Positions 51,094 through 59,593 are shown, counted from the first letter of the stretch. The stretch is 64,000 nt of DNA from Cohnella baijiui (GCF_020731285.1 NZ_JAJFOW010000007.1:124001-188000), one strand, 5' to 3'. Program-made: numbers and translations. The notes: generated by a model not told the origin, from the letters alone.

Positions 51094-52686
51094 TTAGAGC
51101 AATTGAATTTCCTTGGCAGTCGTGAGATCGGGCAGATCCGCGACCAGCTGCTGCACTTCCTTCGGCACCGCTTTGTCGACGCCCAGCACCATGATGGCGG
51201 CGCCGCCGACGATCTTCCGGCCGACCTGCATCGTGGCGATGTTCACGTCGTTGCTGCCGAGCAGCGTGCCGACGCGGCCGATGATGCCCGGCTTGTCGTG
51301 GTGCGAGATGAGCAGGATATGGCCTTGCGGCTCGACGTCTACCGGGAACTTGTCGATCTGGGTGACGCGCGGTCCGAAGCCGTTCAGCAGGGCGCCGGCA
51401 ACCATGCGCTCTTCGCGGCCGGTGCGGAGCGTAACGGACACTAGGTTCGTGAAGCCTTTGGACGCCTGAGACTTGTTCACGACGATATTCACTTCGCGCG
51501 TCTTCGCCAGGTGCATCGCGTTAACGGCGTTGACCTGATCGGAGCCGAGATGATGGGCTAGCACGCCCTGAACGACGTAGCGGGTGAGCGGATTCGTGTC
51601 GACGTCCGCCAGTTCGCCGGCGTAGCTGACGACGATTTCCTTGACCGGGCCTTCCGCGATCTGGGCGACGAAGCTGCCGAGCTTGCGGCCGAGCGTGAAG
51701 TAGGGTTCGAGCTTCGACAGAACGTCCGCAGGGACGGGGGGCATGTTGACGGCGTTCTTGTAAGGCTCGTTGCGCAAAATGTGCAGCAGCTGCTCGGAGA
51801 CGTCGATGGCGACGTTCTCCTGGGCCTCGATGGTCGAAGCGCCTAGGTGAGGGGTGACGATGACTTTCGGATGCTTCAGGAACGGATGGTCCGGCGCCGG
51901 CGGCTCTTCCTCGAAGACGTCGAACGCGGCGCCCGCGACGACGCCCGCGTCGATCGCTTCGATGAGCGCCTGCTCGTCGATGATGCCGCCGCGCGCGCAG
52001 TTCACGATGCGAACGCCGGGCTTGATGCGAGCGAACTGGTCCTTGCCGATCATATGGCGCGTCTCCGGCGTGAGCGGCGTATGCACGGTGATAAAGTCCG
52101 CTTCGCGCACGACGTCGTCCACGGTCGCCAGCTTCACGCCGAGCTTCTCCGCGCGCTCTTCCGTCAGGAACGGATCATAGCCGAGCACCTTCATGCCGAA
52201 CGCTTTGGCGCGGGCCGCGACTTCGCTGCCGATCCGGCCCATGCCGAGCACGCCCAGCACTTTGTTGCGAAGCTCGACGCCGACGAACGACTTGCGGTCC
52301 CAGACGCCGCCGATGGTTTTGGCGTAGGCTTGGGGGATATGGCGGGCAAGCGCCATCATCATGGCGAACGTATGCTCGCAGGTGGTGATCGTATTGCCGT
52401 CCGGCGCGTTGATGACGATAATCCCGCGCCGCGTCGCCGCGTCGAGATCGATGTTGTCCACGCCGACGCCGGCCCGGCCGATGACCTTAAGCTGCTTGCC
52501 CGCGTTCATGATGCGCTCGGTGACGCGGGTCTGGCTCCGCACGAGAAGCGCGTCGTACTCGCCGATGATCGCGACCAGCTCGTCTTCGGAAAGGCCGGTC
52601 TTCTTGTCGATGGCGATGTCCGAAGCTTCGACCAGCAGCGAAATGCCCAAATCGCTGATCGGATCCGATACCAATACTTTAAACAT
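51094..52686 (-). CDS. serA: D-3-phosphoglycerate dehydrogenase
   Basis: A 530-residue enzyme for the first step of serine synthesis. The catalytic/NAD domain (GMGRIGSEVAARAKAFGMKVLGYDPF) is followed by an intervening substrate domain (about 320-450) and a C-terminal ACT domain (HILLISHHDKPGIIGRVGTLLG) for feedback control. ATG 52686 follows TAGGGGG; the further-upstream reading frame has no ribosome site. No T-box or riboswitch is visible upstream. Confidence 0.95.
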   Translation of the reverse strand: MFKVLVSDPISDLGISLLVEASDIAIDKKTGLSEDELVAIIGEYDALLVRSQTRVTERIMNAGKQLKVIGRAGVGVDNIDLDAATRRGIIVINAPDGNTITTCEHTFAMMMALARHIPQAYAKTIGGVWDRKSFVGVELRNKVLGVLGMGRIGSEVAARAKAFGMKVLGYDPFLTEERAEKLGVKLATVDDVVREADFITVHTPLTPETRHMIGKDQFARIKPGVRIVNCARGGIIDEQALIEAIDAGVVAGAAFDVFEEEPPAPDHPFLKHPKVIVTPHLGASTIEAQENVAIDVSEQLLHILRNEPYKNAVNMPPVPADVLSKLEPYFTLGRKLGSFVAQIAEGPVKEIVVSYAGELADVDTNPLTRYVVQGVLAHHLGSDQVNAVNAMHLAKTREVNIVVNKSQASKGFTNLVSVTLRTGREERMVAGALLNGFGPRVTQIDKFPVDVEPQGHILLISHHDKPGIIGRVGTLLGSNDVNIATMQVGRKIVGGAAIMVLGVDKAVPKEVQQLVADLPDLTTAKEIQLL

Positions 52687-52793
52687 GGTTATCCCCCTAC
52701 TGAACCGGAATATAGAAAACACCCCCATCCCCCGCGGCCCGCATCGGGACCAACAGTGCATGGAGGGTGACTTCGCAAGAGCTAACTTTTCCT

Positions 52794-52822
52794 ATTTTAA
52801 AGCACAAGGACAGACAATTCAA
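52794..52822 (-). promoter_or_regulatory. Sigma-A-type promoter candidate for serA
   Basis: On the minus strand TTGAAT (52817-52822), 17 bases, TAAAAT (52794-52799), about 110 bp before the serA ATG. Confidence 0.55.
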
Positions 52823-52858
52823 TGAGCAAAACGGGACGACTTGGCGAAAAAGGACCGG

Positions 52859-53782
52859 TCAGCCGTTGTCGGAATAGAAAAAGGGCAGCTGCGGCAGCGT
52901 CTGCTTGGCGTACAAGCGGGACTTCAGCGAGAGGAAGTCGCCCGACCGCACCGCATCCGTGCCGGTAAGCATGTCCGCGATCGAGCCCATGGAGTGCTGC
53001 TTCATCCGCTCCGCCTGGCCGGATTGGATGAACTGGTCGATGCGCGCCGTCAAATCCTGCGGCATGAAATCGTACACTTCGCGGTTGGACGCCATGTACT
53101 CCGCGGAAACGATGTTCTTCACGAGGAGAGGCAGGTTCTTCCAGGTCGAATTGGGGATGACCTTGGGAATGGCGTATGCATCCGGGATGTCCAAGTTGAC
53201 CGTGGCGCCCCATTTCAGCATGGCTTCATAATACTGCTTTTGGGCGGAAAGCTGCTCGCTCAGCGCTTCCTTGTAATAGGCGTCGGCGTTCAGCTTGTCG
53301 AACAGGGTCGCGGCGGTGCCGTCGTTGGCCGCGGCGGCCAGCTTGGAAAAGCTGCTCGCATACAGCTTCAGGCTCTTCAGGTAGCTGTCCTGAGCGCCGC
53401 TGAGCAGCGGGGAGGAGCCGGAGACGTAGCCGACTTTGGCGGACTCGTATTTGGCGGTGGCGCGCTTGGCGAGCGCGTTCAGCGCGGCCGAGCGATCTGC
53501 CGTGCCGTCGGACTGCCACTGCTGGCGCGCGGCCGACCATTCGTTCATAAATTCACGATAGGGCAAAAATACGGTATGATAGAAGGACACGAGGTCCTGC
53601 TGCGAATACGCGCTCAGCTTCACTTGCGTCGCGTTTGCCGTTTTGATCGACGCCTCGTGGCGGGCGTTGGCCTTATCCGAACCTACCTTCACGCCGTAGA
53701 AAAAAGCTCCCACCGCTACGACGAGCAGGAATAAAAAACCTAGCGCAAACATGAGATCAGTTCGAGACAGACGCTTCTCCAT
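52859..53782 (-). CDS. Unrecognised membrane-anchored extracytoplasmic protein
   Basis: A 307-residue protein with one N-terminal helix (about 10-30, FALGFLFLLVVAVGAFFYG) and a mostly helical outer domain rich in Ala, Ser, Gln and Lys (likely coiled-coil in 95-200). A conserved-looking C-terminal part includes WKNLPLLVKNIVSAEYM. ATG 53782 follows GAGGAG. It is transcribed toward serA and diverges from a CPBP protease gene. No family is recognised from the sequence. Confidence 0.75.
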   Translation of the reverse strand: MEKRLSRTDLMFALGFLFLLVVAVGAFFYGVKVGSDKANARHEASIKTANATQVKLSAYSQQDLVSFYHTVFLPYREFMNEWSAARQQWQSDGTADRSAALNALAKRATAKYESAKVGYVSGSSPLLSGAQDSYLKSLKLYASSFSKLAAAANDGTAATLFDKLNADAYYKEALSEQLSAQKQYYEAMLKWGATVNLDIPDAYAIPKVIPNSTWKNLPLLVKNIVSAEYMASNREVYDFMPQDLTARIDQFIQSGQAERMKQHSMGSIADMLTGTDAVRSGDFLSLKSRLYAKQTLPQLPFFYSDNG

Positions 53783-53888
53783 CGGTTACTCCTCTTTACT
53801 GGGCGATTTGGGTGTCGTAAATGGTAGTCCTAGTATAGAAAAATAATAAGCAAACGTACATACAAAAATATCCAGGGACCGAGGGAAC

Positions 53889-54488
53889 ATGAGAAAATTC
53901 GACATTCGAAATATCAAGATCCGCCAGGTATCCGTTGATCAGATGAACGACCGGATGCTGTTGATGAATTTGTACGCGACGCAGGCTATTACTTTCATTA
54001 TCGGTTTGTTGTGGGTGATTTTTCAGGGGCGCAGCGCGATTAATTTGTTTGCCTTGCCAAGCGGCTGGACCTTCCTGTACGCCGGCATCGGAATGGCCGT
54101 TGCCGTCTTGATTGTGGACCTCTCGGTTTCCCGCTGGATTCCCGAGGAGGCCATGGAGGATGGCGGGGTCAACGAGCGAATCTTCCGAACGCGTCCGGTC
54201 TGGCATATCGCGGTTATCGCGGCGGTCGTCAGCGTGTGTGAGGAATTGCTGTTTCGGGGAGCCGTCCAGCACGCTTTCGGTCCGTATTGGACCAGCATCC
54301 TGTTCGCCGCCATTCACGTCCGGTATTTGCGGCATTGGGTGCCGACCGGCATGGTCTTCGCGATCAGCTACGGCTTGGGGTGGCTCATGATTTGGACCGG
54401 CACGATCTGGGCGCCGATCCTGGCGCATTTTTTGGTCGATCTGATCATGGGTCTGATTATTCGGTTTCGGAGGGAAGAGCAGTCATGA
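53889..54488 (+). CDS. CPBP family intramembrane metalloprotease
   Basis: A 199-residue protein with about five membrane helices. Abi/CPBP motifs are present: E118-E119-x3-R123 (CEELLFRG), H143 (AAIHVRY) and H180 (LAHFLVDLIMG; the usual Asn is Asp184). Such proteases cleave prenylated proteins or signal-peptide remnants, but most bacterial substrates are unknown. Position fits B. subtilis ypbD. ATG 53889 follows GAGGGA. It overlaps the next gene by 4 bp. Confidence 0.85.
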   Translation: MRKFDIRNIKIRQVSVDQMNDRMLLMNLYATQAITFIIGLLWVIFQGRSAINLFALPSGWTFLYAGIGMAVAVLIVDLSVSRWIPEEAMEDGGVNERIFRTRPVWHIAVIAAVVSVCEELLFRGAVQHAFGPYWTSILFAAIHVRYLRHWVPTGMVFAISYGLGWLMIWTGTIWAPILAHFLVDLIMGLIIRFRREEQS

Positions 54489-54793
54489 AAGAAAGCGACC
54501 ATTCCTCGGTATGGGAGCGGTTCGTCGAAGCGAAGCGCCACGCGCTGCAGGAGCCCGAATCCGCCGAGGCGGACGGACCTCCGCTGACGCTCGAGGAGCT
54601 GGAGAAGGCGATCGAAGAAGCGGCCGCCGCCTCCGGCATCCCCGAGACGGGCATGCCGCCGAGGGCGACGGTCCACCCGACGAGCAGGCGCGCCTGGAGC
54701 AAATGGTTTTACCGGCTGCTCGTCGTGCTGTTCGTCGCGCTGATCGTGCTGCTCTTCCGGTGGGGTCAACAACTGTACCAGGGCAATTCGTAA
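54485..54793 (+). CDS. Small single-pass membrane protein, unrecognised
   Basis: A 102-residue protein. An acidic cytosolic N-terminal part of about 70 residues (LTLEELEKAIEEAAAASG) leads to one C-terminal transmembrane helix (about 74-94, YRLLVVLFVALIVLLFRW). The ATG overlaps the CPBP stop (ATGA) and follows GGAGGG, so it is co-translated with the protease and may be its partner or substrate (inference). Confidence 0.75.
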   Translation: MKESDHSSVWERFVEAKRHALQEPESAEADGPPLTLEELEKAIEEAAAASGIPETGMPPRATVHPTSRRAWSKWFYRLLVVLFVALIVLLFRWGQQLYQGNS

Positions 54794-54837
54794 TCGCGCC
54801 TGCCGCGCTTCTCGTCGGAGTGCCCCCGCGCGCCAAA

Positions 54838-54875
54838 CAAAACGGGAGACCCGCGTCATTGCGGATCTCCCGTTT
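54838..54875. terminator. Bidirectional terminator overlapping the deacetylase 3' end
   Basis: AAACGGGAGA pairs with TCTCCCGTTT. On the minus strand TTGTTT follows. It covers the last codons and stop of the deacetylase gene. Confidence 0.8.
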
Positions 54876-55719
54876 CCAGTTCGATGGCGGACGGATCGAC
54901 AAACGAATAGCCTTTCTGCTCGAGCGCGTCGAGCAGCCGGTCCAGCGCTTCGCCCGTCCAGGGAAGCTCGTGCATGAGAATGTTGCTGCCCGGACGGAGC
55001 TGCTTCAGAACGTTGTCGATGACGGCCTGCGGCTTGTCTTGGGTTTTGCTGCCGAGCGCCCAATCCAACGATCCGTTCGACCATGTCATGAAGAGCAGGT
55101 CGTGCTTTTTGGCGATTGCGTGAACGTCGGGATTGGCGGAAGCGTTGGGCGGCCGGAAGAAGGCGGGCGTCTTGCCGGTAACCTCCTTGACGATCGTCTG
55201 CACGCGTCCGATCTGATCTTCGATGGTGTCGGCTTTTTCCTTGCCCAATTGGATATGATCCCAGCTATGATTGCCGATCGTCTGCCCGCGATCGTCGATC
55301 AGCTTCAGCAGCTCGGGGTGCGCCTTTACCCGGTAACCGTTAACGAAGAAGATTGCTTTGGCGTTGTGCTTGTCCAGCGTATCGAGCAGCGGGAGAAGCG
55401 TCTTTTCCGATTTGGGGCCGTCGTCGAACGTCAGAAGGACGACCTTGCTTTCCGAGGCTGATTTGTCGATCGGGACGATGTCGTACACTTTATTCATTCG
55501 GTAAGCTTTGGCGGTCCCGGATGGCGACGGCGAAGCGTCCGGCGTCGGGGAAGGCGTGGCCTCCGGCGCCTTGGCGGAGGAAGCGGGCGGCGAAGAGGCG
55601 GTTCCGGCCGGCGTGCCTGACGTGCCGGTAGATGCCGTCTCCGGCGTCCCGCCCCCGCAGGCCGACAAGGTCAGCATCAGCGCGGCCGCCGCGATGGCGG
55701 CGCGGGTGGGGATTTTCAT
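54856..55719 (-). CDS. Lipoprotein polysaccharide deacetylase (NodB homology)
   Basis: A 287-residue surface enzyme. The signal peptide ends in a lipobox LSAC (C21), then a Pro/Ser/Thr linker (22-75), then a NodB domain. Motifs: TFDDGP (D99, D100), HSWDH (H151, H155), FRPPNAS around R189, SLDW (D219) and LMH (H250). The metal triad is intact. Motif 3 lacks the usual Tyr/Gly (RPPYG becomes RPPNA), so the substrate may differ from chitin or peptidoglycan. ATG 55719 follows GGGAGG; the longer reading frame upstream is not supported. Confidence 0.87.
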   Translation of the reverse strand: MKIPTRAAIAAAALMLTLSACGGGTPETASTGTSGTPAGTASSPPASSAKAPEATPSPTPDASPSPSGTAKAYRMNKVYDIVPIDKSASESKVVLLTFDDGPKSEKTLLPLLDTLDKHNAKAIFFVNGYRVKAHPELLKLIDDRGQTIGNHSWDHIQLGKEKADTIEDQIGRVQTIVKEVTGKTPAFFRPPNASANPDVHAIAKKHDLLFMTWSNGSLDWALGSKTQDKPQAVIDNVLKQLRPGSNILMHELPWTGEALDRLLDALEQKGYSFVDPSAIELETGDPQ

Positions 55720-55887
55720 GGCGACTGTCCTCCCGTGCGGTCTGGGTTCCATCCGATTGTAACATACCCGCCACGGGCGCGTACAAATCTTCTTCCTGAA
55801 TTTGAGTGGGAATGTAGACCCGACAGGCGGCCACACTAAAGCTGTTATCCCCCACGCATTCATCACGGGACAGGAGGAGGTGTTCAC

Positions 55888-56223
55888 ATGAAGATCGGAA
55901 CATTCATCGCCGGCGGCCTGGCCGGCGCGGCGCTCGTCATGCTCATGCGTCGCGGCCGGATGCCGATGATGGCCGGCCAAGTCGGCCGGATGCTGAAGCA
56001 CCGGATGAGCGACATGAAGGAAGGTGCGGTCGGCAGGATGATGAACATGGGCTGGAGCGACACCGGCGAGAGCCGGCACCGCGAAAGTTCCCGCCGCGAA
56101 AGCCATCGCGCTTCCTCGGAACGCGGCGGGCTGGCGGAAGTCGCGCATCTGGCCTCCCAGGACGCCTCGGTGAAGCGGGAAGTCAACGACATCCTGGACC
56201 AAAGCGGCCAGCATTCCATTTGA
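55888..56223 (+). CDS. Small membrane-anchored protein, unrecognised
   Basis: A 111-residue protein with a short Gly/Ala-rich N-terminal helix (IGTFIAGGLAGAALVMLM) followed by a very basic, Met/Arg-rich, Ser/His-rich tail. AGGAGGAGG precedes ATG 55888. It is divergent from the deacetylase and ends at a terminator. The N-terminus recalls YtxH-like proteins but similarity is too short for a claim. Confidence 0.75.
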   Translation: MKIGTFIAGGLAGAALVMLMRRGRMPMMAGQVGRMLKHRMSDMKEGAVGRMMNMGWSDTGESRHRESSRRESHRASSERGGLAEVAHLASQDASVKREVNDILDQSGQHSI

Positions 56224-56242
56224 CCTGCGCAATAAAAAGCGA

Positions 56243-56288
56243 CGGCGCGCCTTCTTCCGGCAAAGGGAGGGAAGCGTGCCGTTTTTTT
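56243..56288 (+). terminator. Terminator after the small membrane protein
   Basis: ACGGCGCGC pairs imperfectly with GCGTGCCGT, with an inner CTTC/GAAG, followed by T7. Confidence 0.75.
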
Positions 56289-56327
56289 GCGTTTGTGGGT
56301 TTTCCCTAGTGCATTTCGAGGGTAGAA

Positions 56328-56392
56328 GTGATAACATGTTATAAAGCACATTTCAATCACACATTATATGCTGCGTCATACGCTGTTATCAC
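56328..56392. promoter_or_regulatory. Operator-like inverted repeats upstream of the MecA-family gene
   Basis: ATAACATGTTAT (56331-56342) is a perfect palindrome. GTGATAACA (56328-56336) is also the exact inverse of TGTTATCAC (56384-56392). The region is AT-rich for this genome. Confidence 0.45.
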
Positions 56393-56421
56393 CCATCGTG
56401 TGCAGAAGGGAGGATCCTGTC

Positions 56422-57027
56422 ATGAGGATGGAGCGGCTTAGCCAAGACAAGATTAGGATTTTCCTGACCTTCGACGATCTGTCGGAACGTGGAATCCAGA
56501 AGGAAGACATGTGGCGGGAAATTCCCAAAGTGCATGAGCTGTTCAGCGAGATGATGGATCAAGCCTACAGCGAACTCGGCTTCGACGCTTCGGGACCGCT
56601 TGCGGTCGAAGTGTTCGCGATGCCTGCGCAGGGGATGGTCGTCATCGTGACGCGCGGCAAGATGGAGCGCGACGCGGACGCCTCTTCGGAGGAGGAGCTG
56701 GACGAAGACGTTTACGAAATGGAAGTCACGCTTGAGCAAAGCGAGGCCATCATATATCGGTTCAGAGACATCGAGGACGCCATCGGCGCGGCCAAGATGC
56801 TCACCGGGCGGCTGTCCGACGAAGGCAGAATGTACCGCTATCAGAACCACTGGATTTTGTGCTTTGATCCGACCGCAGGTTCGGATAACGTAGCCGACAA
56901 CGCGCTGATCGCCGTATTGGCCGAGTATGGAGAGGCCACGTCGGTCACGCCGGCCGTTCTCGAGGAATACGGTCAGATCATCATTCCAACGAACGCCGTC
57001 AAAGTGCTCTCCGAGCACTTCGCTTGA
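56422..57027 (+). CDS. MecA/YpbH family adaptor protein for ClpC
   Basis: A 201-residue adaptor that delivers substrates to ClpCP; MecA targets ComK in B. subtilis. The N-terminal substrate-binding part (MERLSQDKIRIFLTFDDLSERGIQKEDMWRE) and the C-terminal ClpC-binding domain (about 110-201) are joined by an acidic linker (DADASSEEELDEDVYEME). Synteny with prsW, ypeB and cmk fits YpbH (MecB) rather than mecA itself. ATG 56422 follows AAGGGAGG. Confidence 0.88.
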   Translation: MRMERLSQDKIRIFLTFDDLSERGIQKEDMWREIPKVHELFSEMMDQAYSELGFDASGPLAVEVFAMPAQGMVVIVTRGKMERDADASSEEELDEDVYEMEVTLEQSEAIIYRFRDIEDAIGAAKMLTGRLSDEGRMYRYQNHWILCFDPTAGSDNVADNALIAVLAEYGEATSVTPAVLEEYGQIIIPTNAVKVLSEHFA

Positions 57028-57069
57028 CCGGATGGAGACGGCTGCAGCCGGCTTGCCGGCCTGTCCCCC

Positions 57070-57134
57070 AGACATTTCGCACGGTCGTCGACGAAGCGTC
57101 CGCTTCGCGTAGACTGGGCGGAATGTCTTTTTTT
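57070..57134 (+). terminator. Terminator of the MecA-family gene
   Basis: AGACATTTCGC pairs with GCGGAATGTCT (one G-U), with an inner GACGAAGCG/CGCTTCGCG hairpin region, followed by T7. Confidence 0.8.
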
Positions 57135-57221
57135 GCTGAGGCGGCGAGGAAGTTGTTCCCTAAAGGATGCTAGCCGGGGCTCGCCGATGTATAATGGGGG
57201 AAGGAAGGAGGTGGACGGCGG

Positions 57222-57917
57222 ATGCTCATCTTTTCGATATTGGCGGCTGCGATCGCCCCGGGCGTCGCGTTGCTTGCGTATTTCTACTGGAAAGACCGCT
57301 ACGATGCCGAGCCGCTGCCGATGGTCCTCAAGATGTTTTTGACGGGCGTCCTGATCGTCCTTCCGATCATGATCGTGCAGCGCGGGCTGATGATCTGGCT
57401 GGGCGATTCGCCCTTCGCGTTTTCCTTCATCATCTCCGCGGGCGTCGAAGAATTTTTCAAGTGGTTCGTGCTGTACCACATCATTTACAACCATACCGAA
57501 TTCGACGAGCCGTACGACGGCATCGTATACGCGACGGCCGTGTCGCTGGGCTTCGCAACCCTGGAGAACGTCATGTACGCCTTCGGCGAGCCTGCGACTT
57601 TCGGCACGCTGCTCATCCGGGCGCTTCTTCCCGTATCCGGTCACGCCTTGTTCGGCGTTTTCATGGGCTACTTCATGGGCCGCGCCAAGTTTCGGGAAGG
57701 ACCGAAGGTACGTCTGTTCCTTTGGATCTCGTTTTTGTTCCCTTTGTTTTGGCACGGCTTGTACGATTTTATCATGCAGTCGGTGCCGCGCTCGTGGATC
57801 TGGCTCATCGTCCCGTTCATGTGCATGCTCTGGTACCGCGGCATCCGTTACGTCAACCGGGCCAACGCCGTTTCTCCTTTTCGCCTGCTGAAGCGGGAGG
57901 AAGAGGTTAAATCCTGA
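57222..57917 (+). CDS. prsW: PrsW family intramembrane metalloprotease
   Basis: A 231-residue polytopic protease. In B. subtilis PrsW makes the site-1 cut in anti-sigma RsiW. Motifs E76-E77-x2-K80 (GVEEFFKW), FATLENVMY, GHALFG and WHGLYD hold the expected Glu/His metal ligands across about seven helices. AAGGAGG precedes ATG 57222. The anti-sigma factor at 13.6 kb is one conceivable substrate, but nothing links them directly. Confidence 0.9.
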   Translation: MLIFSILAAAIAPGVALLAYFYWKDRYDAEPLPMVLKMFLTGVLIVLPIMIVQRGLMIWLGDSPFAFSFIISAGVEEFFKWFVLYHIIYNHTEFDEPYDGIVYATAVSLGFATLENVMYAFGEPATFGTLLIRALLPVSGHALFGVFMGYFMGRAKFREGPKVRLFLWISFLFPLFWHGLYDFIMQSVPRSWIWLIVPFMCMLWYRGIRYVNRANAVSPFRLLKREEEVKS

Positions 57918-57970
57918 CAGATCGGTTCATACTGAATAGCAACAAGCGCTACGAATGGATGATGACGATC

Positions 57971-58120
57971 ATGCGGGTAAAAGTGACGATCCGGTGCAAC
58001 CGCTGCGGGGAAAAGTTCGTCCTGCGGGGACGGAAAGAACGCGGCCGCGTCGATACCGGATTCAAGATGTGCCTGTGCAACAACAGCGACGACTTCGAGA
58101 TCGAAGAAGGCGAAGCCTGA
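57971..58120 (+). CDS. Small zinc-ribbon-like protein
   Basis: A 49-residue reading frame between prsW and ypeB. It has CNRCGEKF and a second pair, CLC, 20 residues later, so it can form a four-cysteine ribbon; the tail is acidic. In-frame ATGs exist at 57959, 57962 and 57971, none with a clear ribosome site. Strong coding character (regular third-position GC, balanced composition) argues it is real. No family is assigned. It lies where sleB would be expected. Confidence 0.55.
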   Translation: MRVKVTIRCNRCGEKFVLRGRKERGRVDTGFKMCLCNNSDDFEIEEGEA

Positions 58121-58161
58121 CCCGTTCGCCAAGCGGGAACGAATATCCGAAAGCCGCGCAT

Positions 58162-58226
58162 AAAGCCGGTCCCATCTACCCAAACTAACGGCAAACCGCA
58201 GTCTGGGAATGAAAGGGGCCGGCTTT
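58162..58226 (+). promoter_or_regulatory. Terminator-like hairpin covering the ypeB ribosome site
   Basis: AAAGCCGGTCCC (58162-58173) pairs over 12 positions (one G-U) with GGGGCCGGCTTT (58215-58226) around a 41-nt loop, followed by TTC and the ypeB ATG at 58229. The right arm contains part of the ribosome site AAGGGG. Confidence 0.65.
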
Positions 58227-58228
58227 TC

Positions 58229-59593
58229 ATGTACAAACGGTTAAGCGCAGTGTTGTTTCCCATCGCCGCGTTGATGTTCGTAGGCGCGATCGTGTGGGGT
58301 TATCAGGAGCATCAGGAGAAGAACGCCATTTTGATCAAGGCGGAAAACCAGTATCAGCGGGCGTTCCACGATTTGACGACGCATATGAGCGGATTGCAGG
58401 ACCAACTGGGACGCGCGCTCGCCGTGAACGCGACGTCCCACGGCATGCAGCGCAAAGGACTCGTGAACGTCTGGCGGCTTACCAGTCAGGCGCAAAACGA
58501 GATCAACCAGCTTCCGCTGGCGATGCTGCCCTTCAACAAGGCCGAGGACTTTCTGTCCCGCATCGCGGATTTCGCATACCGGACATCCGTGCGGGATTTG
58601 ACGAAGCAGCCGCTCACAGACGGCGAGCTGAAGACGATGAAGTCGCTTTACACGAAGTCTTCCGACATTAACCGGGATCTCGGCAAGGTGCAGGACGCCG
58701 TCCTTTCCGACCATCTGCGCTGGATGGACGTAGAAGTGGCCATGGCGCATACCGATTCGCAGCACGACAATTCGATCATCGACGGCTTCAAGGCGGTGGA
58801 CAAAAAAATCGGCGCTTATCCGGAAACCGACTGGGGTCCTTCCTCGATGTCGACGAGCCGGAAACGCTCGGTGAAGATGCTGTCCGGCCAGGACGCCTCG
58901 CCGGAGGAGATCAAGCGCAAGGCGCTCGAATTCGCCGGAACGACGATCCATTCGGGCGACGGCGGCGACGTCAGAGTCGTGGAGAACGGCGCAAAGACCG
59001 ACAATCCGAGCTATACCGCCACCCTTCGCGGTCCGAAGGGCGAGAACATCCAGATGGACTATACGCGCAAGGGCGGACAGCTGCTCTCGTTCATGAACCC
59101 GCGGGACGTCACGGAGCGCAAGCTGGACGTCGGCGCCGCCCGGGAGCGCGCGGCTCAGTTCCTGGACAGCCACGGCTACGCCGGCATGACGCCCGTTACC
59201 TATGACGAATACGATCACGTATCGGTGTTCACCTTTGTCGGTATGCAGGACGATGTGCGCATCTATCCCGACAAAGTAACGGTGCGTATCGCGCTCGACA
59301 ACGGCGAAGCCGTCGGTCTGCAGGCTGCCGATCACGTGTACCGGCCGAAATCGCTGTCCGTCGGCAAGCCGAAGATCGCGCGCGGCGAAGCGGAGAAGGC
59401 GCTGAACACTGATTTCAAAATCCAGTCGTACCATCTTTCGATCATCGAGAACGAGGAAAAGAAAGAAGTGCTCTGCCACGAGTTCACGGGCCGCATCAAC
59501 GGGAGCCAGTACCGGATTTACGTCAACGCGGATACGGGCCTCGAAGAGACGATCGAGCAAATTCCGGAGCACGCGAAGGCGATCCTCCGCTGA
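58229..59593 (+). CDS. ypeB: Germination protein YpeB
   Basis: A 454-residue spore protein. An N-terminal helix (about 5-25) is followed by a helical domain and C-terminal PepSY-like repeats (KALEFAG..., RERAAQFLDSHGYAGM, EKALNTDFKIQSYHLS). YpeB stabilises and places the cortex hydrolase SleB and is normally encoded right after sleB. Here prsW and a 49-codon gene precede it and sleB is not in the window. The ribosome site AAGGGG sits in a hairpin arm. Confidence 0.9.
   Translation: MYKRLSAVLFPIAALMFVGAIVWGYQEHQEKNAILIKAENQYQRAFHDLTTHMSGLQDQLGRALAVNATSHGMQRKGLVNVWRLTSQAQNEINQLPLAMLPFNKAEDFLSRIADFAYRTSVRDLTKQPLTDGELKTMKSLYTKSSDINRDLGKVQDAVLSDHLRWMDVEVAMAHTDSQHDNSIIDGFKAVDKKIGAYPETDWGPSSMSTSRKRSVKMLSGQDASPEEIKRKALEFAGTTIHSGDGGDVRVVENGAKTDNPSYTATLRGPKGENIQMDYTRKGGQLLSFMNPRDVTERKLDVGAARERAAQFLDSHGYAGMTPVTYDEYDHVSVFTFVGMQDDVRIYPDKVTVRIALDNGEAVGLQAADHVYRPKSLSVGKPKIARGEAEKALNTDFKIQSYHLSIIENEEKKEVLCHEFTGRINGSQYRIYVNADTGLEETIEQIPEHAKAILR

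Noticed and set aside
52687-52793. T-box or riboswitch in the serA leader
   Set aside because: No T-box sequence, specifier stem or known aptamer core is visible; only a plain promoter candidate lies upstream.
54856-56349. 497-codon version of the deacetylase
   Set aside because: The first 210 codons run antisense through another gene; the lipoprotein signal and ribosome site fix the start at 55719.
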